64,000 nucleotides of DNA, from NCBI RefSeq assembly GCF_021277265.1, contig NZ_JAJSOH010000009.1, positions 179,538 to 243,537 of the forward strand. The letters are read 5' to 3'. A program made the position numbers and the translations under genes. The notes beneath the pieces were generated by a model. The model searched no databases, was not told the DNA's origin, and saw only the letters and a list, made by a program, of their open reading frames with translations. Shown one piece after another: positions 7,614-15,271 of this stretch. The DNA is from Kineosporia rhizophila (GTDB lineage: Bacteria; Actinomycetota; Actinomycetes; Actinomycetales; Kineosporiaceae). The first letter of the stretch is position 1. The number at the start of each line of letters is the position of its first letter.

Positions 7614-8980
7614 ACACCACTTACGACGTTCGGGTCCACTCGATCCTGACAAACACAGGCCAACGAGGGAAGACCTACACCGTCCGTTGGAAGGTCGAAA
7701 ATCGGCCCTTCCGAGACACTTTCGCTACTAAGGCTCTGGCCGAAAGCTACCGTTCCAAGCTGCTTATCGCCCAAAGGGAGGGCACGGCGTTCGACGTCGC
7801 GTCCGGTCTCCCTGAACCAATCGCCCGCAAGCTCCAGAGCCGTTCCTTCCTTACCCACGCTCAGGAGTTCGTCGACGCGAAGTGGCCCCACTCGTCCCCC
7901 AAGCACCGCATCAGCATCGCTGAAGCCCTCGCCACCATCACCCCGGCGCTCCTCACCTCCGACCGGGGGGCGCCCGCCCCGAAGGAGCTGCGCGCCGCCC
8001 TCTACGGGTGGGCCTTCAACAAGACCCGCCGAGAGTCCGGTGAGATGCCGGACGACATCGCCCGCATCCTGGCCTGGGTCGAACGAAATGTACTGAGCAT
8101 CAATGACTGTGGTGACGCGGCGGTAATCCGAAAGGCACTCGATCTCCTGGCCCTACGCCTGGACGGAAAGGCCGCCGCACCGAACACCATCGCTCGTCGG
8201 CGCGGGATCGTCTACGGGATGCTCAAATACGCCGTCGAACTCCAGCGTCTCGACACTCACCCCTTCACCTACGTGTCGTGGACGTCCCCCAAGGCTGACG
8301 ACCAGGTCGACCGGCGCACCGTGCCCGGGCCGGCCCTCGCCCGGAAGCTCATCGACACAGCGGGCGAGATTCGCCCCGACCTTCGAGCGTTCTTCGGGTG
8401 CCTGTACTACTCGGCCTTGCGCCCAGAGGAAGCCCTACACCTGAGCCGGTCCAACTACGAGCGGCCGGGGCGGGAGGGCGACTGGGGTTGGTTCACGCTG
8501 ACCGGCGCCACCATCGCCCTGGGCAAGGAGTGGACGGGCGCTGACGCTTTCCACGAAGACCGGGGCCTCAAGCACCGGTCGCAACGCAGCACGCGACGTG
8601 TGCCCGTCCCTCCGCAGCTCGTCCAACTCCTGGACCGCCACATCGTCGACCATCAAGTGCCACCCACCGGCCGACTCTTCGTCACCAGACGCGGCTCGAA
8701 CCCAGGGCTCCCTCTGTCAGCCGAGACCTACACCCGGATCTGGCGTCAGACTCGTATCAAGGCTCTCACCGCTGAGCAGCAAGCGGCCGGTCTGGCTCGA
8801 GTTCCGTATCAACTCCGGCACGCCGGCGTCTCGCTATGGCTCAACGCTGGCGTGCCGGGTACGCAGGTGGCGGAGTGGGCGGGCCACAGCCTGCACGTGC
8901 TCCTCAAGGTCTATGCCAAGTGCATCGACGGCGAAGAGGACGCCGCCCGACAACGCATCTCAGCAGCTCTGAACGCGTAG
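7610..8980 (+). CDS. int: Tyrosine recombinase integrase
   Basis: A 456-residue protein. The N-terminal part is arm-binding, residues about 150-240 form a core-binding helical domain, and the catalytic domain follows. Catalytic landmarks are Arg in SALRPEEALHL (about residue 271), the box YQLRHAGVSLWLNAG with Arg near 403 (Tyr replaces the usual His before it), His in WAGHS, and the nucleophile Tyr in KVYAKC (about 437). It catalyses site-specific integration and, with Xis, excision. It starts at GTG overlapping xis and is followed by a strong terminator. Confidence 0.92.
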   Translation: MNTTYDVRVHSILTNTGQRGKTYTVRWKVENRPFRDTFATKALAESYRSKLLIAQREGTAFDVASGLPEPIARKLQSRSFLTHAQEFVDAKWPHSSPKHRISIAEALATITPALLTSDRGAPAPKELRAALYGWAFNKTRRESGEMPDDIARILAWVERNVLSINDCGDAAVIRKALDLLALRLDGKAAAPNTIARRRGIVYGMLKYAVELQRLDTHPFTYVSWTSPKADDQVDRRTVPGPALARKLIDTAGEIRPDLRAFFGCLYYSALRPEEALHLSRSNYERPGREGDWGWFTLTGATIALGKEWTGADAFHEDRGLKHRSQRSTRRVPVPPQLVQLLDRHIVDHQVPPTGRLFVTRRGSNPGLPLSAETYTRIWRQTRIKALTAEQQAAGLARVPYQLRHAGVSLWLNAGVPGTQVAEWAGHSLHVLLKVYAKCIDGEEDAARQRISAALNA

Positions 8981-8990
8981 TGGTACCCAA

Positions 8991-9030
8991 GGCGTGGCCC
9001 GGAACCGGCATCCGGGCCGCGCCTCATTTT
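8991..9030 (+). terminator. Terminator after the integrase gene
   Basis: A 12-bp stem, GGCGTGGCCCGG (8991-9002) with CCGGGCCGCGCC (9012-9023), is followed by TCATTTT. It starts 11 bases after the integrase stop and closes the rep-xis-int unit. Confidence 0.75.
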
Positions 9031-9096
9031 GCTTCCCATTTTTGCCGCATGTAGCAGCACAACTGAATCAACCAGCGTGAGAGGGCAGTGCGAAAG

Positions 9097-9339
9097 TCAG
9101 TTCCACCAGAAGAGATACGTGTCCTCCGGTTGGCTATCGATATGACACCACCATCCGCTGGGGAATCCTGCCCGCCAATCGACGCCAGCCGATGCGTCCG
9201 GGTCCGTCGCTCGGTTTGAGCAATAACGAAGGGCCTCATCCTGCCGTGGAGCAAGGATCGCCGGCCCCTGAAAATAGATCAGACCAGCGACCATTACGAG
9301 CAGGGTCGCGATTATCGTGAGGCGTCGGCGGGTCATCAC
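9097..9339 (-). CDS. Small membrane-anchored protein
   Basis: An 80-residue protein with a positively charged start (MMTRRR), one hydrophobic helix at about residues 7-25 (LTIIATLLVMVAGLIYF) and an extracytoplasmic tail with two cysteines (YCSNR, WWCHI) rich in tryptophan. The topology suggests an anchored or secreted small protein with one disulfide. No family is recognised. It sits alone between the integrase and the toxin-antitoxin pair, and its codon use is less GC-skewed than the flanks, consistent with mobile cargo. Confidence 0.6.
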   Translation of the reverse strand: MMTRRRLTIIATLLVMVAGLIYFQGPAILAPRQDEALRYCSNRATDPDASAGVDWRAGFPSGWWCHIDSQPEDTYLFWWN

Positions 9340-9567
9340 GGCTGCGCCCCTCGCGTCGTGGATCCGGGGAGCTTGGCTTCCCAGTGTTTAACCGCCAGCA
9401 CGTCGAGGTGTTTGCTCCATGCCCGAGCAAGATCATTCATGCGCAGATCGTAGGTGCAGGTTCGTACTCACCGGTTCAGGCTGTCCCGTCATGCCTCTGC
9501 CGGACGCCGGCCAGACGCCTGGAAAGTTGGCGGTCGACGCACCAGCAGATTGACGTAGCCTTTTGCC

Positions 9568-9843
9568 ATGAGCGCCCAACCGATCCAGCCCGACGCCACA
9601 CCGGCCGCGGAGTCGGACAAGGTCCCGTACGAGGTCATCCACCTCGGCGGTCAGAGCGCCGTAGTCGTCCCGATGGCGGACTTCCTCCGGCTTCGTGCCC
9701 TTGAGCAGTCAGCCACCCGGGAAGCCCTGGAAGACGCCGAAGACCTCGCCGCTATCCAAGACTGGCAGGCACGCGAAGCAGCCGGCACGACGTCCTACAC
9801 GTACGCCGACGACGCCCGCCGCCGTCTGGGCCTCGACCGGTGA
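9568..9843 (+). CDS. Antitoxin, Phd/YefM family
   Basis: A 91-residue protein. The N-terminal part has the beta-strand pattern of Phd/YefM antitoxins (VIHLGGQSAVVVPMADFLRL), which dimerises and binds its own promoter; the C-terminal acidic helix (EALEDAEDLAAIQDWQAREA) would wrap around and neutralise the toxin. The stop overlaps the toxin start (GTGA). Such pairs stabilise integrated elements, and its place next to the integrase fits that. Confidence 0.8.
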   Translation: MSAQPIQPDATPAAESDKVPYEVIHLGGQSAVVVPMADFLRLRALEQSATREALEDAEDLAAIQDWQAREAAGTTSYTYADDARRRLGLDR

Positions 9844-10094
9844 CCTTCGAGGTCGTCTACGAAGCCCGAGCCCTCGATCAAGCCTCCGCCTTCCTGGCTG
9901 ACGATCAGGAGGGCCTGCGCCAGGTTATGGACGCCATCGATGCCCTGACCGCTGATCCGCGGCCGGCCGACTCGTTCCCCTTCGGCTCCCCCGACCTTCG
10001 CCGCATCCGCATCGGCCGCTACCGCGTTGTCTACGAGATCAAGGGCGAAACGGTCTCCGTCGGCCACATCGCCCGGACCACGGCCAAGCCGTAG
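9840..10094 (+). CDS. RelE/ParE-family toxin
   Basis: An 84-residue protein with the compact RelE fold: MTFEVVYEARALDQASAFLA, a helix AIDALTADPRP, then the strands LRRIRIGRYRVVYEIKGETV ending in GHIARTT. The basic RIRIGRYRVVY segment carries the arginines and tyrosine that in RelE toxins contact mRNA in the ribosome. It is translated from a GTG overlapping the antitoxin gene. Ribosome-dependent mRNA cleavage is inferred from the family. Confidence 0.82.
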   Translation: MTFEVVYEARALDQASAFLADDQEGLRQVMDAIDALTADPRPADSFPFGSPDLRRIRIGRYRVVYEIKGETVSVGHIARTTAKP

Positions 10095-10193
10095 CCCAGG
10101 CGGCCGCGAACGCCGACACGCATCCGACACAACGAGCGAGATCCGGCCGGTCTTCGTGAGAGCGAGCCAGACCTCGAAGCGCCAAACCAGATC

Positions 10194-10235
10194 GGCCCCC
10201 GACCGGCATACAACCTGGTCAGGGGCCGTTTTCGT
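10194..10235 (+). terminator. Terminator after the toxin-antitoxin pair
   Basis: GGCCCCCGACCGG (10194-10206) folds with CCTGGTCAGGGGCC (10214-10227) and is followed by GTTTTCG. It lies 100 bp after the toxin stop and just beyond the tRNA 3' end on the opposite strand. Confidence 0.6.
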
Positions 10236-10246
10236 GGTGCTACCGG

Positions 10247-10333
10247 CGGAGAGCGAGGGATTCGAACCCCCGGAGGCTTTGACACCTCAGTGGTTTTCAA
10301 GACCACCGCCATCGGCCACTCGGCCAGCTCTCC
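10247..10333 (-). tRNA. tRNA-Ser (anticodon TGA)
   Basis: The minus strand reads GGAGAGC at the 5' acceptor side and GCTCTCC plus discriminator G at the 3' side, with anticodon stem GTGGT/ACCAC around the loop CTTGAAA, a long variable arm typical of serine tRNAs, and a GGTTCGAAT T-loop. The CCA end is not encoded. Its 3' end points towards the integrase, so it is a plausible attachment site for the element. Confidence 0.95.
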
Positions 10334-10415
10334 TCCACAGCCCCAGGGCCCGTCAGCCCCAAGGATGCGCACACCAGTCTGGCACAACGATCGGCGCCTT
10401 CCCCTATGAAGGGGC

Positions 10416-12680
10416 TCAACTCACCGCGCGTACCTGGCGGGGGGTCAGGAGGGCGGTCATCGCCGGGGGTTCGACCGGGCGGGAGAAGTACCAGCCCTGG
10501 GCTGCGGGGCAGCCGGCCTTGTCCAGGGCCTCGGCGTCTTCCAGCTCCTCCACGCCCTCGGCGATCACCGTCATGCTCATCGCCCGGGCCAGCCAGAGCA
10601 CCGCGGTGATGATCGCGGTCTTGTCCTGGTCGTGGGACAGGCCCACGACGAAGCTGCGGTCGAGCTTGACGATGTCGGCGGGCACGCTCTGCAGCCAGGT
10701 CAGGGACGAGTAGCCGGTGCCGAAGTCGTCCAGGGCCAGCCGTACGCCCAGGGCCTTGATCGCGGCCAGGCGCTCGCTCAGGTCGATGCCGCGTTCCAGC
10801 ATCGAGGTCTCGGTGATCTCCAGGACCAGGCGGGAGGGGTCCTGCAGGCCGGAGCGGGTGAGTTCGTCGGTGAGCATGGGCACGAAGCCGGGCTCGGCCA
10901 GTTGCTTGGGGCTGACGTTGACCGAGACGTAGGGCATCGCCTCGCCCCATGCGTCCAGCTGCTCCAGGGCCGTGCGGAGCACGTGTTCGCCGAGCGGGAC
11001 CACCAGCCCGGTCTCCTCGGCCAGGGGGATGAAGAGGCCCGGGGGGATCAGTTCGCCCTCGGGGGTGCGCAGCCGGACCAGGGCCTCGGCGCCGACCACC
11101 GTGCGGGTCTGCAGCGAGTAGATCGGCTGGAACCAGACCGGCAGGGAGGACTTCAGGTCGCCCTCCAGGGCCGCGCGCAGGGTGCGCTCGGCCCAGACCC
11201 GCTGCTGGGTGGCCTCGCGCATGCTGTCGTCGAACAGCTGCACCCGGGCCCGGCCGCCCTGCTTGGCCGCGTACATGGCCAGGTCGGCGTTCTCCAGGGT
11301 GGCCTCCGGCCCGGTCGCTCCGGCCAGGCTGAGCCCGACGCTGGCGGTCACCGTCAGCTTCCGGCCGGTGGGCAGCGGGAAGGGCGCCTCGAAGCAGCCG
11401 GCCACGCTGATCGCCAGGTTCTCCACCGCAGTGGTCGGGCCGACCAGGGCCACGGCGAACTCGTCACCGCCCAGCCGGGCCAGCACCGCAGTGTCCGGGA
11501 CGACCGCGCGTAACCGGGCCCCGATCGTCCTTAAGACCTCGTCTCCGGCGCTGTGGCCGTAGCTGTCGTTCACGCTCTTGAAGCGGTCCACGTCGATGTA
11601 GATCACCGACACCTCGCCGGCGTACTCCGAGACCAGCATGTTCAGGTCGGCCTCGAAGGCGCGGCGGCCCAGCAGCCCGGTGAGGGCGTCCTCCCGGGCC
11701 TGCTTGCGCAGCGCCTCCTGGTGCTGGTGCTTCTCGGTCACGTCCAGGTAGTGCGAGACGATCACCTGCAGCCGGCCGGCGCTGTCGCGCAGGGCACTGG
11801 CGTGCATCTCCACCTGGTGCACGCGGCCGTCCACGTTGTGGAAGGTGCGCTCCTCACGCAGCACGTCGGCCTCACCCTGCAGGATCCGCCGGTGCAGCCG
11901 GGTGTCGCGGGCTCCCTCGATCTGGATCGGCAGGTCGCTGAGCTGGGCGCGCGGGGGCAGCGGGCCGGCCATCCCGGTCCAGCTCTTGAAGGCCGGGTTG
12001 ACCCGCAGCACGGTGCCGTCGGCCGCGAGCATGGTCATCGCGATCGGGGCCTCCTCGAAGGCCGCGGTGAACTGGGCCTCGGCCTGGCTCAGGTCTTCCA
12101 GGGCCCGGCGTTCCTCGGCCTCGGTGAGCCGCCAGGCGGTGACCTGGGTGGCGGCCGCGAGCAGCACCGCGACGCCGTGGATGGCAGCCCAGAACCAGGG
12201 GTGCCCGATGCCGGAGTCGTGCTGGAAGGTCATGTGCGGCATCCACGACCCGAACAGGGCGTGGTGCAGCGTGGTGGCGACCAGGAAGGTCAGGAACGGC
12301 ACCCAGTCGCGGTAGAGGGCCAGGGCGCCGACCGCGACGAAGAACGAGAAGTGCGCCTCGGTGCGGCCGTCGAACAGCATGACCAGTTCGGCGCAGACGA
12401 CGGTGAGCCCGACGGCCACGGCGGACGCGGCCAGGCGCTGCGAGCGCAGTTCCACCGCGCCGGCGATCATCGCGGCGATGAGCAGGGAGGCGACGCCCCA
12501 TTCGACGTCGAGCCGGTCGCGCAGGGCGGCCACCGGCGCCAGGGCCAGGCCGCAGACGATGGTGAGCCAGGTCAGCAGCCGGTGCCGGTTCTGCCAGTCG
12601 GCGTGACTGAGTCCCGTTCCGGCCGGGAGAACGGCCCGTAGCCGGTGCACGTACTGGGTCAGTCGCAGCTTTACCGGCAC
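10416..12680 (-). CDS. Membrane-anchored PAS-GGDEF-EAL cyclic-di-GMP protein
   Basis: A 754-residue protein starting at GTG behind GGAGGGGGGATCG. Residues about 35-185 hold five or six hydrophobic segments with paired histidines (TTLHHALFG), a membrane sensor region. A PAS domain follows (about 200-320), then a GGDEF domain with intact LARLGGDEFAVAL and an EAL domain with GAEALVRL, DDFGTGYSSL, KLDRSFV and EGVEE. Both catalytic signatures are intact, so the protein could make or degrade cyclic di-GMP; which dominates cannot be told from sequence. It is transcribed alone. Confidence 0.92.
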   Translation of the reverse strand: MPVKLRLTQYVHRLRAVLPAGTGLSHADWQNRHRLLTWLTIVCGLALAPVAALRDRLDVEWGVASLLIAAMIAGAVELRSQRLAASAVAVGLTVVCAELVMLFDGRTEAHFSFFVAVGALALYRDWVPFLTFLVATTLHHALFGSWMPHMTFQHDSGIGHPWFWAAIHGVAVLLAAATQVTAWRLTEAEERRALEDLSQAEAQFTAAFEEAPIAMTMLAADGTVLRVNPAFKSWTGMAGPLPPRAQLSDLPIQIEGARDTRLHRRILQGEADVLREERTFHNVDGRVHQVEMHASALRDSAGRLQVIVSHYLDVTEKHQHQEALRKQAREDALTGLLGRRAFEADLNMLVSEYAGEVSVIYIDVDRFKSVNDSYGHSAGDEVLRTIGARLRAVVPDTAVLARLGGDEFAVALVGPTTAVENLAISVAGCFEAPFPLPTGRKLTVTASVGLSLAGATGPEATLENADLAMYAAKQGGRARVQLFDDSMREATQQRVWAERTLRAALEGDLKSSLPVWFQPIYSLQTRTVVGAEALVRLRTPEGELIPPGLFIPLAEETGLVVPLGEHVLRTALEQLDAWGEAMPYVSVNVSPKQLAEPGFVPMLTDELTRSGLQDPSRLVLEITETSMLERGIDLSERLAAIKALGVRLALDDFGTGYSSLTWLQSVPADIVKLDRSFVVGLSHDQDKTAIITAVLWLARAMSMTVIAEGVEELEDAEALDKAGCPAAQGWYFSRPVEPPAMTALLTPRQVRAVS

Positions 12681-12777
12681 CGATCCCCCCTCCGCCTCGG
12701 CTCAGAATGCCTCGCGGACTATCTTCGACCGTCAGGGGGCCCGGCTGAGGTGGATTCACCCGGACAGACTCGGTGGA

Positions 12778-12999
12778 TCAGTCCTCGTAGCGCCACCAGA
12801 ACCAGCGCGAGGGTCTGCCCTCGGTCAGCAGCGGCCGCCCGAGAGCGGCCGAGGCCAGGACGTCGGAGCAGCGGGGGCACAGCGGGGCCCCGTCGTCGTG
12901 CCGGGGCAGGGTGTCGCGCGCGCAGCCGACGCAGCGGATCGGGCGGACCCCCTTCCCCGGTGTGACCAGGTGGGCGTCGTTCGCGAACATCTGGCTCAT
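12778..12999 (-). CDS. Small zinc-ribbon protein
   Basis: A 73-residue protein with two CxxC pairs (CVGC near residue 23 and CPRC near 41) and a tryptophan-rich C-terminus (RWFWWRYED). The ATG has GGAG about 13 bases upstream. The pattern matches small actinobacterial zinc-ribbon proteins of unknown function. The 206 bp between this start and cysE contain three stem-loops. Confidence 0.55.
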   Translation of the reverse strand: MSQMFANDAHLVTPGKGVRPIRCVGCARDTLPRHDDGAPLCPRCSDVLASAALGRPLLTEGRPSRWFWWRYED

Positions 13000-13103
13000 G
13001 ACAGTTTGTCTCCGTCACACGTCCCCTGAGAGCCCGCAGACCGGAGAGAGGGCGCGGGCCGACGAACCAATGCGCTGAGTAATCGTATCGCTACAATAAG
13101 CGA

Positions 13104-13190
13104 GGCCGATACATAGCGCACCGGAGTGAGCTCTGTATCGGCCGACCGCCTGAACGGCTTGACCCGTTAGATCATCCGGATCATCGGATG
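13104..13190. repeat. Cluster of three inverted repeats downstream of cysE
   Basis: GGCCGATACA (13104-13113) pairs perfectly with TGTATCGGCC (13134-13143). AACGG/CCGTT (13153-13168) and CATCCG-N6-CGGATG (13173-13190) follow. They lie 3' of cysE and upstream of the small zinc-ribbon gene, so they could end cysE transcription or control the downstream gene. No T-tract is present. Confidence 0.5.
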
Positions 13191-13205
13191 GGTTGTTCGG
13201 GGGAC

Positions 13206-13766
13206 TCAGATGTAGATCGCCGGGTCTTCCGCCCACTGGTTGTTCACGTCGACCTGCGGGTGCCGGATCACACCCGGCACGCCGACCACCACGGCACCGT
13301 CGGGCACGTCGCGCACCACCACGGCGTTGGCCCCGACCTGCACGTCCCGGCCCAGGGTGATCGGCCCCAGCACGCGCGCGCCGGCCCCGACCACCACCCC
13401 GTCGAGCAGGGTGGGGTGCCGCTTGCCGGTGTTCAGGCTGCGCCCACCCAGCGTGACGTCCTGGTAGAGCATCACGTCGTTGCCGATCTCGGCGGTCTCC
13501 CCGATCACCACACCGGTGGCGTGGTCGATGAAGAAGCGCCGCCCGATGGTGGCCCCGGGGTGGATCTCCACCCCGGTGACCACCCGCGTCCACAGCGAGA
13601 TCAGTCGCGCCGGGACGCGCCATCCACGCAGCCACATCCGGTGGGTGATGCGGTGGCTCCAGATCGCCTGCAGCCCGGGGTAGCCCAGGATCAGCTCGGT
13701 GTTGCTCCCGGCCGCGGGGTCGCGCAGCTTCGCCGCCTGCAGGTCTTCCCGGAGTACCGACAGCAT
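13206..13766 (-). CDS. cysE: Serine O-acetyltransferase
   Basis: A 186-residue protein, short-type CysE. It has the N-terminal helices (LREDLQAAKLRDPA), the segment GVEIHPGATIGRRFFIDHAT with the catalytic His, and left-handed parallel beta-helix hexapeptides (VIGETAEIGNDVMLYQDVTL, GANAVVVRDVPDGAVVVGVP). It acetylates serine with acetyl-CoA, the first step of cysteine synthesis. The last residues are DPAIYI; a C-terminal isoleucine is what inserts into the CysK active site in the cysteine synthase complex. The ATG at 13766 fits family starts; a TTG seven codons earlier is the alternative. The gene lies directly after cysK. Confidence 0.93.
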   Translation of the reverse strand: MLSVLREDLQAAKLRDPAAGSNTELILGYPGLQAIWSHRITHRMWLRGWRVPARLISLWTRVVTGVEIHPGATIGRRFFIDHATGVVIGETAEIGNDVMLYQDVTLGGRSLNTGKRHPTLLDGVVVGAGARVLGPITLGRDVQVGANAVVVRDVPDGAVVVGVPGVIRHPQVDVNNQWAEDPAIYI

Positions 13767-13792
13767 CGACTTGAGGATGATGGCCAACGTGA

Positions 13793-14722
13793 TCAGTCCA
13801 GGAGGTCCTTGAAGAGGATCGTGGACAGGTAGCGCTCACCGAACGACGGGATGATCACGACCACGATCTTGCCCGCGAACTCGGGGCGGCGGGCGACCTC
13901 GTTGGCCGCCCACAGTGCGGCCCCGGAGGAGATGCCGACCAGCAGGCCCTCTTCCTTGGCGGCCCGGCGGGCCCACTCCACGGCGTCGTCGACCTCGGCG
14001 TCGAGCACCTCGTCGTAGACCTTGGTGTCGAGGATCTCCGGCACGAAGTTGGCGCCGATGCCCTGGATCGGGTGCGGGCCGGGGGCGCCGCCGTTGAGGA
14101 TCGGCGAGGCCTTCGGCTCCACCGCGAAGATCTTGATGTCCGGGTTCTTCTCCTTGAGCACCTGGCCCACGCCGGTGATGGTGCCACCGGTGCCGATGCC
14201 GGCCACCACCGCGGCGACCTGGCCGTCGGTGTCGGCCCAGATCTCCTCGGCCGTGGTCTTGCGGTGGATCTCCGGGTTGGCCTCGTTGGCGAACTGCTTG
14301 ACCTGCACGGCGCCCTGCTCCTGGCCGATCTGCTCGGCCTTGGCCACGGCACCCTTCATGCCCTCGCTGCCCGGCGTGAGCACCAGCTCGGCGCCGTAGG
14401 CGCGCAGCAGCGCCCGGCGCTCCTTGCTCATCGTCTCGGGCATGGTGAGGATGACCTTGTAGCCGCGGGCGGCACCCACGAACGCCAGCGCGATGCCGGT
14501 GTTGCCGCTGGTCGCCTCGACGATCGTGCCGCCCGGCTTGAGCTGGCCGGAGGCCTCGGCGGCGTCGATCATCGCCACCCCGATCCGGTCCTTGACGCTG
14601 TTGGCCGGGTTGTAGAACTCGAGCTTGGCCGCGACGGTGGCGCCGGCGCCCTCGGTGAGTCGGTTGATCCGGACGAGCGGAGTACGCCCGACGAGCTGGG
14701 TCGCGTCATCGTAGATCGGCAT
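13793..14722 (-). CDS. cysK: Cysteine synthase A (O-acetylserine sulfhydrylase)
   Basis: A 309-residue PLP enzyme of standard length. The PLP lysine is in [11 protein letters not shown] (about residue 44); TSGNTGIAL binds the substrate carboxylate and GTGGTITG the cofactor phosphate. It makes cysteine from O-acetylserine and sulfide. It is followed directly by cysE, so both enzymes of the pathway share one transcript and can form the regulatory CysE-CysK complex. Confidence 0.95.
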   Translation of the reverse strand: MPIYDDATQLVGRTPLVRINRLTEGAGATVAAKLEFYNPANSVKDRIGVAMIDAAEASGQLKPGGTIVEATSGNTGIALAFVGAARGYKVILTMPETMSKERRALLRAYGAELVLTPGSEGMKGAVAKAEQIGQEQGAVQVKQFANEANPEIHRKTTAEEIWADTDGQVAAVVAGIGTGGTITGVGQVLKEKNPDIKIFAVEPKASPILNGGAPGPHPIQGIGANFVPEILDTKVYDEVLDAEVDDAVEWARRAAKEEGLLVGISSGAALWAANEVARRPEFAGKIVVVIIPSFGERYLSTILFKDLLD

Positions 14723-14819
14723 TGCTGCAGGTCACCCCTCTGAGAGACATTCCTTGGCGATATGGTCGAGAAACAGATTGTTCACGGCCGGGTACCCGCG
14801 GGACAACCCTTCGGAGTGC

Positions 14820-15221
14820 TTATCCCTCCAGGAAGGACAGCCGCACCCTCCGGTTCGGGTTGTCCCCGTTGCTGTCCACCAGGACAACGCTCTGCCAGGT
14901 GCCCAGGGTCGGCTCCCCGGCCAGGACGGGGATGCTCACCGACGGGCTGACGAACGCGGGCAGGACGTGGTCGCGGCCGTGACCGAGGCTGCCGTGCCGG
15001 TGCCGGTAGATGTCCTCGGCCGGCAGCAACCGGTCGATCGCTCCGGCCAGGTCGGGCTCGCTGCCCGACCCGGTCTCCATCAGGGCCACCCCGGCGGTGG
15101 CGTGCGGGACGAACACGTTGACCAGGCCGTCGCCCCGGCCGGCGCAGAATCGCGCCAGTTCCCCGGTGAGGTCGGTGACCAGACGGTCCCCGGAGCGAAC
15201 GGTGATCTCGGTGCTTTCCAT
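14820..15221 (-). CDS. YjbQ/UPF0047 family protein
   Basis: A 133-residue protein covering the YjbQ fold: VNVFVPHATAGVALMETG, LPAEDIYRHRHG, GHGRDHVLPAFVSPSVSIPV and GTWQSVVLVDSNG. The conserved His residues in HATAG and GHGRDH are present. Some members have low thiamin-phosphate synthase activity in vitro; the true role is unclear. The ATG at 15221 overlaps a palindrome TAGGGTGAACCCTA (15221-15234), a possible operator. An upstream GTG-less extension of 12 codons is not supported. Confidence 0.85.
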   Translation of the reverse strand: MESTEITVRSGDRLVTDLTGELARFCAGRGDGLVNVFVPHATAGVALMETGSGSEPDLAGAIDRLLPAEDIYRHRHGSLGHGRDHVLPAFVSPSVSIPVLAGEPTLGTWQSVVLVDSNGDNPNRRVRLSFLEG

Positions 15222-15247
15222 AGGGTGAACCCTAAGCCCGTCTTGCA

Positions 15248-15265
15248 GGCCCCCCAAGGGGGGCC
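15248..15265. terminator. Short GC hairpin between the alpha-glucosidase and yjbQ
   Basis: GGCCCCCC-AA-GGGGGGCC is a perfect 8-bp stem, six bases beyond the alpha-glucosidase stop. It can act on the minus strand to end the sugar operon. No strong T-tract is present. Confidence 0.5.
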
Positions 15266-15271
15266 TTCATC

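Larger units (their letters stand above)
1..9030. mobile_element. Actinomycete integrative and conjugative element (AICE), right-hand part
   Basis: The gene set Pra-like activator, FtsK-type Tra, RepSA-like initiator, Xis and tyrosine integrase in this order is the known AICE backbone (pSAM2/SLP1 type). The element continues beyond the left edge. The right limit is uncertain: it may end just after the integrase terminator (9030) or extend to the tRNA-Ser(TGA) 3' end at 10247, which faces the element. No duplicated tRNA 3' fragment is visible in the window; it would be expected at the far left end. Confidence 0.85.

Noticed and set aside
10334..10415. Hairpin CCCCT-ATGA-AGGGG after the first GGDEF-EAL gene as a terminator
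   Set aside because: Five-base-pair stem with no T-tract; too weak to list.
14791..14800. CGGGTACCCG palindrome upstream of cysK as an operator
   Set aside because: Short GC palindromes occur often by chance here; no second site or promoter boxes could be placed.
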